The position numbers and the translations under genes were made by a program. 64,000 bases of DNA, taken from the NCBI GenBank assembly GCA_012842605.1, contig DUSN01000026.1, forward strand, positions 21,285 through 85,284, read 5' to 3'. The notes under the pieces were generated by a model. It made no database searches. It saw only the letters and a program-made list of their open reading frames with translations, and had not been told where the DNA came from. Of this stretch, positions 47,211-54,950 are shown piece by piece. This DNA comes from Clostridiales bacterium. GTDB lineage: Bacteria; Bacillota; Clostridia; Caldicoprobacterales; DTU083. Positions within the stretch are counted from its first letter, which is position 1. Each line of letters starts with the position of its first letter.

Positions 47211-47432
47211 CTAAGCCTTTTTCATTACAACATCCGGTTCGATTTTTTTGATTATCTTCTCTGCCTCCTTTAATATTTCATCCATCCTGTCATCTTCGCC
47301 TTCTATTGTCAGTTTTGTTGTGATGAAATTAACTGAAGCACTTTTTACTCCGTCAAGCTTGCTGATGGCATTTTCCATCTTGGCTGCACAATTGGCACAT
47401 CCTAATCCCTTTAATATAAATTTCTTTGTCAT
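47211..47432 (-). CDS. Stand-alone HMA heavy-metal-binding protein
   Basis: A 73-residue HMA domain with the metal motif GLGCANCAAKMENA and a ferredoxin-like fold (SVNFITTKLTIEGEDD). It probably passes Cd/Zn (or Cu) to the ATPase 12 bases downstream, replacing the N-terminal domain that ATPase lacks. AGGGGGGAC precedes the ATG. It has its own operator and promoter region upstream. Confidence 0.9.
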   Translation of the reverse strand: MTKKFILKGLGCANCAAKMENAISKLDGVKSASVNFITTKLTIEGEDDRMDEILKEAEKIIKKIEPDVVMKKA

Positions 47433-47516
47433 TATAATGTCCCCCCTGAATTTTTAAGTCTAATATAATCTGCTAATTTTTTCCTTACAGTCCACACATT
47501 AACTAATATGAATGAT

Positions 47517-47530
47517 TGAACAATTATTCA
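47517..47530 (-). promoter_or_regulatory. Second CadC/ArsR operator, before the HMA-ATPase genes
   Basis: TGAATAATTGTTCA on the minus strand differs by one base from the perfect operator before the regulator gene and is followed by another ATTCAT half-site. A weak TTGCTT-N17-TAACTA lies just upstream. It lies between the regulator stop and the HMA start. Confidence 0.75.
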
Positions 47531-47562
47531 TAGTTAAAGCCAAAAAATATATTAAGCAATAG

Positions 47563-47937
47563 TTATTTTTCATTTATATGTGTCAGACCCTGATCAATAA
47601 TCTGCTGCACATGTTCATCATCCAGGGAATAGTAAACTACCTTGCCATCCCTTCTGCTTTTTACCAAGTCAGCCTGCTTTAAGACCCGCAGCTGATGAGA
47701 TATTGCCGACTGGGTCATATTAAGAAGGTTGGCTATATCACAAACACACATTTCAGATTCGTCAAGCGCCCAAAGAATTTTTATCCTGGTGGTATCTCCA
47801 AACACCTTGAATAATTCCGCCAGATCGTACAGGGTTTCCTCCCTGGGCATTTTAGCTTTCACTTGATCCACTACATCCTGATGTATTACATCACAATCAC
47901 ATTTTTCAATCGGAGCATACTTTTTAACCATAGGCAT
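47563..47937 (-). CDS. ArsR/SmtB-family metal-sensing repressor (CadC-like)
   Basis: A 124-residue winged-helix repressor. Metal sites are visible: N-terminal KCDCD, the helix motif SEMCVCDIANLLN (CadC-type ELCVCD), and a C-terminal DDEHVQQIIDQGLTHINE (alpha-5 type Asp/His/His/Glu). The recognition helix is MTQSAISHQLRVLKQADLV. Both CadC and SmtB site types are thus present. It should release DNA when Cd, Pb or Zn binds. It is first in the efflux operon with an operator at its own promoter. Confidence 0.92.
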   Translation of the reverse strand: MPMVKKYAPIEKCDCDVIHQDVVDQVKAKMPREETLYDLAELFKVFGDTTRIKILWALDESEMCVCDIANLLNMTQSAISHQLRVLKQADLVKSRRDGKVVYYSLDDEHVQQIIDQGLTHINEK

Positions 47938-47965
47938 CGCCTCACAAACGTATCACTTGATTACT

Positions 47966-48022
47966 TGAATAATTATTCATATGTTCTATTAACATTATAT
48001 TCCTGATGCATGTATATGTCAA
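47966..48022 (-). promoter_or_regulatory. Consensus promoter and operator of the metal-efflux operon
   Basis: On the minus strand TTGACA (48017-48022), 17 bases, TATAAT (47994-47999): a perfect housekeeping promoter. Just downstream the perfect palindrome TGAATAATTATTCA (47966-47979) covers about +8 to +21, where the repressor would block transcription. It matches known ArsR/SmtB/CadC operators. Confidence 0.9.
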
Positions 48023-48046
48023 TCATAATAATATATATTTTTAAGA

Positions 48047-49165
48047 TTACTTTACACGGCTGCCTTTGAATACATTCCACAGCTTCATAAAAGGCAGCAG
48101 GGCTTTAAGAAACTGAATCCTGCTTTTATTGCTGATTACTTTATCCACAATACCGTCCAGCACTTTGTTGTCAAGACTTTTTACGATTAGATCCCAGTTG
48201 CTGTCATTAAGATTTTCCAGAAACCTTCTCAAGGCAAGTGAATGATTAAAATTTTCAAACAAAGGCTTGGTAAGCTCACAGTAGCTGCCCATGTTCAGCA
48301 AATCATAAGCTGCATACACACCGGTTAAAACAGATGTGAACTGTCCGAATCCAAGCCCGGGAGACATAGCTCCAAAACAATTGCCTACAAAGTATGTATT
48401 ATTGATCTTTGGATTTTTGCAGATGCCCATCATATATCTTGTTATTTCAAACCTATCGGTTACCTTTAGGTTTTGGTCAAGCTGCCTGCAGGCTAATCCA
48501 TAGAAGGACTCCCACATTTTATCCAAGTCCAGCTTAATATTATCCGGATAATCAGGGTAAGCCAATACAAGGTTTGCTTCAGTTTCAGAAAAGGGCAGCA
48601 GCCAGGCATACCCTTTGGGTATTATTTCATAGTTAAACCACACATGCGGGAAATTGGTTAAAAACTCACCGGTTACCGTTGCCCCTTTGATGGTGCAGGT
48701 AAGATCGCATCTGAAATTTCCCAGCCGTAAAGCATATTCTGCATCACCGGTTGCCAGAACCACATAATCAAAGTCTTTAATTAGCTGCTGATACTCATAA
48801 TCAGAATTAAAGTTTATTTTGGTTTTAACCTGTCTTTCCAGCTGGCATTCATATGACTTTTCATGTCTTCCCCTGATATTCAGATAACCCAATGATCCGT
48901 CAATACTTGATGTTTCATTCTTCGAATGAACTACCAGCTTATTGACTACATCAGTAGGAATCAAATGAATACCGTGTTTTTCTTTCAAATACTTCAACTC
49001 ATCACCTATAGGTCTGTTGAACATGCTGAAAGTGGCTTCTCCATTTACAAACCGGTCTCCTACACATCTTCGCTTCTCAAAAATAACAGGTTCCACGCCA
49101 TGTTTTTCAAGCGTAATTGCACAGGAAAGACCTGACATTCCTGCTCCCATGATCGCTACTTTCAC
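48047..49165 (-). CDS. FAD-dependent oxidoreductase (geranylgeranyl-reductase-like)
   Basis: A 372-residue flavoprotein. The FAD site is MKVAIMGAGMSGLSCAITLE with FEKR ending the second strand; a middle ATGDAEYALRLG motif is the second dinucleotide contact; the C-terminal NTYFVGNCFGAMSPGLGFGQ is the last FAD motif of the family. Substrate unknown; relatives reduce or hydroxylate lipids or quinones. It is in a separate unit, 301 bases downstream of rlmH, with a possible terminator in between. Confidence 0.75.
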   Translation of the reverse strand: MKVAIMGAGMSGLSCAITLEKHGVEPVIFEKRRCVGDRFVNGEATFSMFNRPIGDELKYLKEKHGIHLIPTDVVNKLVVHSKNETSSIDGSLGYLNIRGRHEKSYECQLERQVKTKINFNSDYEYQQLIKDFDYVVLATGDAEYALRLGNFRCDLTCTIKGATVTGEFLTNFPHVWFNYEIIPKGYAWLLPFSETEANLVLAYPDYPDNIKLDLDKMWESFYGLACRQLDQNLKVTDRFEITRYMMGICKNPKINNTYFVGNCFGAMSPGLGFGQFTSVLTGVYAAYDLLNMGSYCELTKPLFENFNHSLALRRFLENLNDSNWDLIVKSLDNKVLDGIVDKVISNKSRIQFLKALLPFMKLWNVFKGSRVK

Positions 49166-49242
49166 TTATACCACCTCCAGTTATAGTTATTTATCTCACA
49201 GGTTTATTTCATTCATCGTTAACACCATTAAGCTGCATAGAA

Positions 49243-49278
49243 AATGCAATAGAAGCTCAAACAAGCTCCCATTGCATT
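49243..49278 (-). terminator. Possible terminator between rlmH and the FAD oxidoreductase
   Basis: On the minus strand a 15-bp stem (AATGCAATGGGAGCT and its partner, with two G-U pairs) with a 6-base loop is followed by TTCTAT. It lies about 190 bases beyond rlmH and 78 bases before the oxidoreductase gene. The U-run is weak. Confidence 0.45.
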
Positions 49279-49393
49279 CTTTGCAATACCCTATTGAATA
49301 CTTACAAGGTCTCACCAATTATGTACTTTGTCTTTAATTGCGTCAACAGTCAACATTTTATCTTCTTTTTTTAAGCTATATTCAAAGTACAGG

Positions 49394-49473
49394 TAAATGA
49401 CTATAATTGAGCTACTACTTGCATGACCAACTCATCCTTAATTACAGACCGTATATAATACTATAGTCATTTA
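49394..49473. repeat. 12-base inverted repeat flanking 56 bases at the rlmH stop
   Basis: TAAATGACTATA (49394-49405) and its exact complement (49462-49473) flank 56 bases; the right copy covers the rlmH stop. The rest of the 301-base gap contains one terminator-like hairpin and no gene that I recognise. Confidence 0.5.
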
Positions 49474-49946
49474 TGATACGGCTCTCCCTTTATTATTTTA
49501 AAAGCCCGGTATATTTGCTCCAAAAGGATGAGTCTCATCAACTGATGTGGAAAGGTCATCTTGGAAAAGGAAAGGACCAGGTCCGCCTGTTTTACTACAG
49601 TCGGATCTAATCCTAATGAACCTCCTATTACAAAGTCAAGCTGGCTCTGGCCGGATAATCCATATTGATGCAGCTTTGCGGAAAACTCCTCTGATGTATA
49701 AGCTTTGCCCTCTATAGCCAGCACAATTTTCACTGAGCCATCCCGAAAATGCCTGCTGATTCTGGCTCCTTCCTTCTGCTTAACAATATCCTCTTCAGAA
49801 GGTGAAAGAGTTTCAGGTGCTTTCTCATCCTCCACCTCGATAATCTCTACTTTAGCATAGCGGCTGAGACGTTTAATATATTCTGATATGCCTTGTGTAA
49901 GATATTTTTCCTTTATTTTTCCTACGCAGATTATCCGGATATTCAT
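49467..49946 (-). CDS. rlmH: RlmH, 23S rRNA pseudouridine-1915 methyltransferase
   Basis: A 159-residue SPOUT methyltransferase: start MNIRIICVGKIKEKYLTQGI, SAM knot region FVIGGSLGLDP, LSFSKMTFPHQLMRLILLEQ and the usual end YHK. It methylates pseudouridine in helix 69 of 23S rRNA. It is last in the walJ-htrA-CPBP-rlmH order, close to the Bacillus arrangement. Confidence 0.96.
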   Translation of the reverse strand: MNIRIICVGKIKEKYLTQGISEYIKRLSRYAKVEIIEVEDEKAPETLSPSEEDIVKQKEGARISRHFRDGSVKIVLAIEGKAYTSEEFSAKLHQYGLSGQSQLDFVIGGSLGLDPTVVKQADLVLSFSKMTFPHQLMRLILLEQIYRAFKIIKGEPYHK

Positions 49947-50068
49947 TATTCATCTCTTTCATATTAAGCTTACAATCAGTCAGGGAATTCTGTATTTACT
50001 CACAGTAATTTACTATAATAAGTATCAGCTAAGGACTTATTTTTTATCAGGGATTGCATTTGCTTATA

Positions 50069-51076
50069 CTACATTATAGGGGTTGGGTTAACCATTTCTA
50101 TGGCTTCAAATACAAGAAGAACAATTATAACCAGCACTGCCAAAATAGCGGGTATCAACAGTATAAACTTCCCGCCTGCATTTATAGAAGTATCGACCGG
50201 CCGTATTCTTTGCTTGTCTCTGGTAGCAATGTGGAACCCAGCCAGGCATGCACCAAAGAACAGCAAAGCAAAAAAGCCTATGAAACCCCATACAGCAACT
50301 GCCATTCTGAGTGCTTCAGGAGGAACATCAGCAAAATTAGGCGACATGCCATCAAATTCAGCTGGAAATAATTTAGATATAATGGACGAAATATATGACA
50401 AAGTAACTGCTATAGCATTGTTTGTAAAATGATACGCAATGCTGGCCCAGATGGAATTTGACCGGTAAGCTATATAGCAAAGCAGTATTCCTATCAGGAT
50501 AATAGCTGGCACTGAAACAATGCTTAAGTGCAACAAAGCAAACAATATGCCGGTTAATATTATGTGAGTTATCTTGCCAAAACTTTCATACCCTCTTTGA
50601 ATGACACCACGGAATAAAAATTCCTCCAGTAAAGCAGGCACCGCAGCAACAACCGCTATTGCCATCCAAAATTGTCTTGCATTTTCAATAGCCGGAAGAG
50701 ATGCAGGCCTCGGGGTGCCGAATCTGCTTAAAAATAATATCCATACAAGATTAATAAAAATAATTACACCATACCCGAACAATGCCATTCCGATAGACAA
50801 GAATATTTCAGCAACACTTGCCTTGTTAAGCCTTAATGAATATTTGATATCCTTTTTTCCTAAAATCAGATATGCAATGGGGGGCAGACCGATGGTTACC
50901 AATTGGATTAAGAACATAAAAATATAATAACGGTCGCCATCAATATTAACTTGGCGGGTGAACACCGAGGAAGCCAGCATTAACGACAGTACTATTAAAT
51001 ATAAAAAGCTGCCGGCTAAAGGTTCAGGGGTTCTTGTTGTTCCTTGTTCGATTGTTTGGGAAGATTCATTATACAT
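50069..51076 (-). CDS. CPBP-family intramembrane metalloprotease
   Basis: A 335-residue membrane protein with about eight hydrophobic segments. The CAAX-protease-like motifs are EEFLFRG (PALLEEFLFRGVIQ), FALLHLSI and AYHFTNNA, which hold the metal Glu and His residues. The family includes prenyl proteases and bacteriocin-immunity proteins; the substrate here is unknown. It sits between htrA and rlmH, where Bacillus has no such gene. Confidence 0.85.
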   Translation of the reverse strand: MYNESSQTIEQGTTRTPEPLAGSFLYLIVLSLMLASSVFTRQVNIDGDRYYIFMFLIQLVTIGLPPIAYLILGKKDIKYSLRLNKASVAEIFLSIGMALFGYGVIIFINLVWILFLSRFGTPRPASLPAIENARQFWMAIAVVAAVPALLEEFLFRGVIQRGYESFGKITHIILTGILFALLHLSIVSVPAIILIGILLCYIAYRSNSIWASIAYHFTNNAIAVTLSYISSIISKLFPAEFDGMSPNFADVPPEALRMAVAVWGFIGFFALLFFGACLAGFHIATRDKQRIRPVDTSINAGGKFILLIPAILAVLVIIVLLVFEAIEMVNPTPIM

Positions 51077-51151
51077 GTAAATTCCTCCTTTTCATTACTA
51101 TCATATCCTATAAATAAAACCCCGTAAATAGAAAGCAATAAAAAGGACAAC

Positions 51152-51174
51152 AAAAACCCCCGCAAAAAAGGGGT
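51152..51174 (-). terminator. Terminator after htrA
   Basis: On the minus strand ACCCC/GGGGT with an intervening T-rich loop is followed by TTTTG and a further T-rich stretch, 42 bases after the htrA stop. The stem is short but GC-rich. Confidence 0.55.
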
Positions 51175-51215
51175 AATAGCTTAGACAATGGAGTGATTGA
51201 ATTGTATTATTTAAT

Positions 51216-52376
51216 TTACTTAGATGTCGGAGCTTCTTCCAGTTTCACATCAAATTCCATTTCCTTTCCGTCCCGCATCACATTCATTTTTATAGTATCG
51301 CCGACATGATTGGAATAAACGGCTATCCTAAGCTCCAGCATCTTGGTAACCGGTTTTCCGTCCACTTTGGTAATTATGTCGTCCACCCTTATACCGCTCT
51401 TGTATGCCGGGCCGCGAGGATCCATGTTTACTACATAAACCCCGTCAACCAGTTCATCAGTTTGCTTGTAGTAATGCGCTATGGCTTTATCATAGCCTAC
51501 TATACCTATATATGGAGTGACAAACTCTCCTTCCTCAAGAAAATGCTGTATTATTGGCTTTGCTACATTAATGGGAATCGCAAAGCCGATACCTTCAGCA
51601 GTAACAACCTTAACCGTATTAATGCCTATAATCCGACCGTTTATATCCACCAGGGGCCCACCGCTATTGCCGGGATTGATTGAGGCATCGGTTTGAATCA
51701 GATCCTCCATGAAATTCTGGCCTCTTTCCGTACCTACCTCTACAGTGCGGTCCAGTGCACTTATTATGCCGGCAGTGGTAGTATGCTGGAATTGAAGCCC
51801 CAATGGCGTGCCAACTGCTATAGCAGGATCACCTACAACCAGCTGGGAGCTGTCACCCAGCTCTGCAGCAGGAAGCCCGGTTGCATTTACCTTGATCATG
51901 GCAAGGTCCAGGGTTGGGTCCGTCCAAAGCACCTTCCCCTCCAGTTCGTCTCCGTTGTGCAATATTACGGATATTTCAGCTTCAGTTGATACTGCTACAT
52001 GATCATTAGTCAGAATATAACCATCCGGGCTGACAATAAAGCCAGAACCTACTCCTTCTATCTTCTGAGCCGGATAGCCAAAACCCTCCTCAAGTACAGT
52101 GGTGGTAGATATGCCCACTACCGAAGGCCTTACCTTTTGAGCCGCCCGTGCAATTGAACCTATTTGATCAGGGTCGCGTTCAGGCAGCGTTTCCTGGGTA
52201 TGCCTGGGCTGCGGGGTGCTTTCATATGGTGAGTTTTCATATTGATATTCCTGCATATTTTGCGGGCGGCGCAATGTACTGCAGGAAGGCAAAAAAATCA
52301 TTGCGGGTATGGCAATGATTATGAAAAAACAAATATAAGTATACAGTTTTTTATATACTGTTTTTCTTTGGTGCAA
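51216..52376 (-). CDS. htrA: HtrA-like membrane serine protease with PDZ domain
   Basis: A protein of about 386 residues: an N-terminal hydrophobic segment with a possible lipobox (FLPSC, Cys about 31), a linker, a trypsin-like domain with catalytic His in TNDHVAV, Asp in TLDLAMIKV and Ser in INPGNSGGPL, and a C-terminal PDZ domain. It is a cell-surface quality-control protease. The start is TTG at 52376, seven bases after GGAGGGA; a TTG at 52394 precedes that site. It follows walJ by 48 bases, as htrC does in Bacillus. Confidence 0.93.
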   Translation of the reverse strand: MHQRKTVYKKLYTYICFFIIIAIPAMIFLPSCSTLRRPQNMQEYQYENSPYESTPQPRHTQETLPERDPDQIGSIARAAQKVRPSVVGISTTTVLEEGFGYPAQKIEGVGSGFIVSPDGYILTNDHVAVSTEAEISVILHNGDELEGKVLWTDPTLDLAMIKVNATGLPAAELGDSSQLVVGDPAIAVGTPLGLQFQHTTTAGIISALDRTVEVGTERGQNFMEDLIQTDASINPGNSGGPLVDINGRIIGINTVKVVTAEGIGFAIPINVAKPIIQHFLEEGEFVTPYIGIVGYDKAIAHYYKQTDELVDGVYVVNMDPRGPAYKSGIRVDDIITKVDGKPVTKMLELRIAVYSNHVGDTIKMNVMRDGKEMEFDVKLEEAPTSK

Positions 52377-52424
52377 GCCATTCCCTCCAGTCAACGTCTG
52401 TTTATGGCCTGCCCTGGCTTTCTG

Positions 52425-53222
52425 CTATCCTATATGATAGAAATTACTGGCACGATCCCGATAAGTCATATCCACCAATACATCCCTGCCCACTTTAACT
52501 CCATTATTCTCCAGTATTTCCACTACAGTTTGATATGCCAGCTGCGGGTAGTTGTTTTCCTTGCTCAAATGGGCCAGCAGAACATGTGTAACCTTACCCT
52601 TTATCATTTCCAGCAGTGCATTGCCCGAATCAACATTGGACAGATGGCCCTTCTTGCCCAAAATTCTTTTTTTCAGATATATTGGATAGGGACCGGCCAT
52701 GAGCATATCAATATCATGATTCGCTTCCAGGATCACCAGGTCAGAGTCCATAACAGCTTTTATTATTTTATTGTTAGTGTGCCCTAAATCAGTTGTAATA
52801 CTAATTTTTTTGTTTTGAAAATAAAAGCTGAACCCGACCGGATCGGCAGCATCATGAGGAATTTCATAAGGCTGCACATTGATGTCCTGTATATAAAAAT
52901 CCATGCTGTTATCAAAAATCCGCTGATTTTTTGCTGCGATTGCTCCAATCTGGGATTCCATTGCCTCCCAGGTTTCCTTGTTTGCATAGACAGGTACATC
53001 AAATTTCCTGGAAATAGCACCAACACTTTTTATATGATCAGAATGCTCGTGAGTAACCAAAATACCGTTTAATTCCCTGCCTTCCACACCGATCTGTTTG
53101 AGCCCGGCTATAATATTTTTCATGGATACCCCTGCATCCACCAGTATATGTGTTTTTTCTGTCCCTATGTATGTTGCATTTCCGCTGCTCCCGCTGAAGA
53201 GCGAGCAAACCCTGAAATCCAT
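52425..53222 (-). CDS. walJ: WalJ/YycJ-like metallo-beta-lactamase-fold hydrolase
   Basis: A 265-residue MBL-fold protein with metal motif LVTHEHSDHIKSVGAIS (HxHxDH), LTTDLGHTN and LLAHLSKENN. The start has CSLFSGSSGNATYIG, typical of YycJ. In Bacillus walJ is linked to the WalRK wall-control operon and affects cell division and DNA replication; its substrate may be nucleic acid. No walR or walK is in this window. It heads the walJ-htrA cluster. Confidence 0.88.
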   Translation of the reverse strand: MDFRVCSLFSGSSGNATYIGTEKTHILVDAGVSMKNIIAGLKQIGVEGRELNGILVTHEHSDHIKSVGAISRKFDVPVYANKETWEAMESQIGAIAAKNQRIFDNSMDFYIQDINVQPYEIPHDAADPVGFSFYFQNKKISITTDLGHTNNKIIKAVMDSDLVILEANHDIDMLMAGPYPIYLKKRILGKKGHLSNVDSGNALLEMIKGKVTHVLLAHLSKENNYPQLAYQTVVEILENNGVKVGRDVLVDMTYRDRASNFYHIG

Positions 53223-53255
53223 AGCCGGCCTCCTGTGTATGATTGCTTGGTTAGA

Positions 53256-53284
53256 TTGACTATCAATTTATTATAATATATATA
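53256..53284 (+). promoter_or_regulatory. Candidate housekeeping promoter for the fumarase genes
   Basis: TTGACT (53256-53261), 17 bases, TATATA (53279-53284) on the plus strand. It lies about 190 bases before the fumarase alpha gene, leaving a long leader that holds a small open frame. Confidence 0.5.
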
Positions 53285-53367
53285 CCAAGAATTTTCTACA
53301 AGACAACATAATCCGGGCTGATAACTAAAATGAAAAGATAATATGCATTGAAAGGGAGCGGTTTGTA

Positions 53368-53415
53368 ATGATAAAATTTTGTTGTTATATAACCGGATGC
53401 GAATACAAAGGATAA
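53368..53415 (+). CDS. Possible 15-residue small protein or leader peptide
   Basis: The sequence reads MIKFCCYITGCEYKG and stop, behind a good ribosome site GAAAGGGAGCGG. It lies 60 bases before the fumarase alpha gene. Three Cys in 15 residues could bind metal or sense redox state, but chance is also possible. Nothing was recognised. Confidence 0.3.
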   Translation: MIKFCCYITGCEYKG

Positions 53416-53475
53416 CAACGATAAATCGAAGGACGAAAGCAGTCAGCGCAAGCAGTATAAACTACAGGAGGAAAA

Positions 53476-54315
53476 ATGAAGGAGATACGTGTATCTGCAA
53501 TTATACAGGCCATCGAAAAATTATGCATACAGGCATGCTACAATCTGGGTGATGACGTAAAGAACTTGCTTGATACAGCACGGGAAAGAGAAGAATCACC
53601 TTTCGGCATACGTATTTTGGATCAATTGCTTGAAAACATAAATGCCTCCCGGGAAAATCAGCTGCCTCTATGTCAGGATACCGGCATGGCCGTAATATTT
53701 ATGGAAATAGGACAGGATGTCCATATTACTGGCGGCAGCCTGCAGGAAGCGGTCAATGAGGGAGTACGCCGGGGCTACCAAAAAGGATATATGCGCAGAT
53801 CTGTTCTTGACCCCCTGAAGCGTACAAATACCGGTGACAATACGCCTGCTGTAATTCACTATGAAATAGTTGAAGGGGATCAATTGAAAATTGCCGTCGC
53901 TCCTAAGGGTTTTGGCAGTGAAAACATGAGCCGTCTGACCATGCTGAAGCCATCCGACGGTGTGGAAGGAATCAAGCGCTTTGTGCTGGACACAGTTATA
54001 CAGGCAGGTGCCAATCCATGCCCGCCCATCATACTTGGTATAGGTATAGGCGGAACCATGGAAAAAGCAGCCTTCCTGGCCAAAAAGGCATTGCTGAGGG
54101 AAGCCGGAAAACCAAATCCGAAACCGGAAATAGCAGGCTTGGAACAAGAGCTTCTGCAGGCAATCAACAACACAGGTATCGGCCCCCAGGGGCTGGGAGG
54201 AAGGACAACTGCCCTGGCTGTGCACATTGATACCTATCCTACCCACCTGGCAGGGCTGCCGGTGGCAGTCAATATACAATGCCATGCGGCACGGCATGCA
54301 GAAGCAATACTTTAA
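53476..54315 (+). CDS. Fumarate hydratase / tartrate dehydratase alpha subunit (class I, Fe-S)
   Basis: A 279-residue subunit of the oxygen-sensitive [4Fe-4S] hydro-lyase family. Cluster Cys candidates are in LPLCQDTGMAVIFMEIG, GANPCPPIILGIGIGG and NIQCHAARHAEA. The enzyme interconverts fumarate and malate, or acts on tartrate. ACAGGAGGAA precedes the ATG. The beta subunit follows 33 bases later. Fumarase is the likelier role in an anaerobe, but specificity cannot be read directly. Confidence 0.92.
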   Translation: MKEIRVSAIIQAIEKLCIQACYNLGDDVKNLLDTAREREESPFGIRILDQLLENINASRENQLPLCQDTGMAVIFMEIGQDVHITGGSLQEAVNEGVRRGYQKGYMRRSVLDPLKRTNTGDNTPAVIHYEIVEGDQLKIAVAPKGFGSENMSRLTMLKPSDGVEGIKRFVLDTVIQAGANPCPPIILGIGIGGTMEKAAFLAKKALLREAGKPNPKPEIAGLEQELLQAINNTGIGPQGLGGRTTALAVHIDTYPTHLAGLPVAVNIQCHAARHAEAIL

Positions 54316-54348
54316 TAAATTCATAAAAATCAAAACGGAGAAAACGGT

Positions 54349-54897
54349 ATGATAAAATCAATAAAAATACCTGAAGATATAAAACTACTGGAAGATCTCA
54401 GAGCGGGAGATATAGTGCAGTTATCGGGAATCATACTTACCGGCAGGGATGCTGCCCACAAGCGAATGATGGACTTCCTGGACAGGAATATCCCATTGCC
54501 ATTTAACCTTGCCGGTCAAGGCATCTATTACACCGGTCCCTGTCCGGCCGCACCCGGAAAAATCATCGGTTCCTGCGGGCCTACCACCAGCTCGCGGATG
54601 GACAGCTATACCCCCCGGCTCCTGGATCTTGGCCTTAAATTCATGATTGGCAAGGGTCTGCGCAGCCGCGAGGTTATAGGAGCAATGATTCGCAACAAGG
54701 CTGTTTATCTTGCTGCAGCAGGCGGGGCAGGTGCATTGATAGCAGGCTGTGTTAAAAAAGCAGAAATGCTGGCTTTTGAGGACCTTGGACCGGAAGCAGT
54801 ATACAGGCTCGAAGTGGAAAACATGCCTTTAATCACAGCTATAGACAGCCTGGGAAACAATCTATTTGAAATCGGTCCTAAACAATACAGGCTGTAG
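54349..54897 (+). CDS. Fumarate hydratase / tartrate dehydratase beta subunit
   Basis: A 182-residue swivelling-domain subunit with DIVQLSGIILTGRDAAHKRM, YYTGPCPAAPGKIIGSCGPT and TSSRMDSYTPRLLDLGL. It completes the active site of the alpha subunit. Split subunits, not the fused FumA form, are usual in clostridia. No other carbon-metabolism gene is adjacent. Confidence 0.92.
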   Translation: MIKSIKIPEDIKLLEDLRAGDIVQLSGIILTGRDAAHKRMMDFLDRNIPLPFNLAGQGIYYTGPCPAAPGKIIGSCGPTTSSRMDSYTPRLLDLGLKFMIGKGLRSREVIGAMIRNKAVYLAAAGGAGALIAGCVKKAEMLAFEDLGPEAVYRLEVENMPLITAIDSLGNNLFEIGPKQYRL

Positions 54898-54950
54898 ATG
54901 ACTCTCCCGCTGCCAAAGCAGCAGTAGACTTCCTGCTGATATGAACTAAA

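Noticed and set aside
54898..54950. Terminator between the convergent fumarase and ABC-F genes
   Set aside because: CAGCAG/CTGCTG gives only a 6-bp stem and there is no T-run on either strand.
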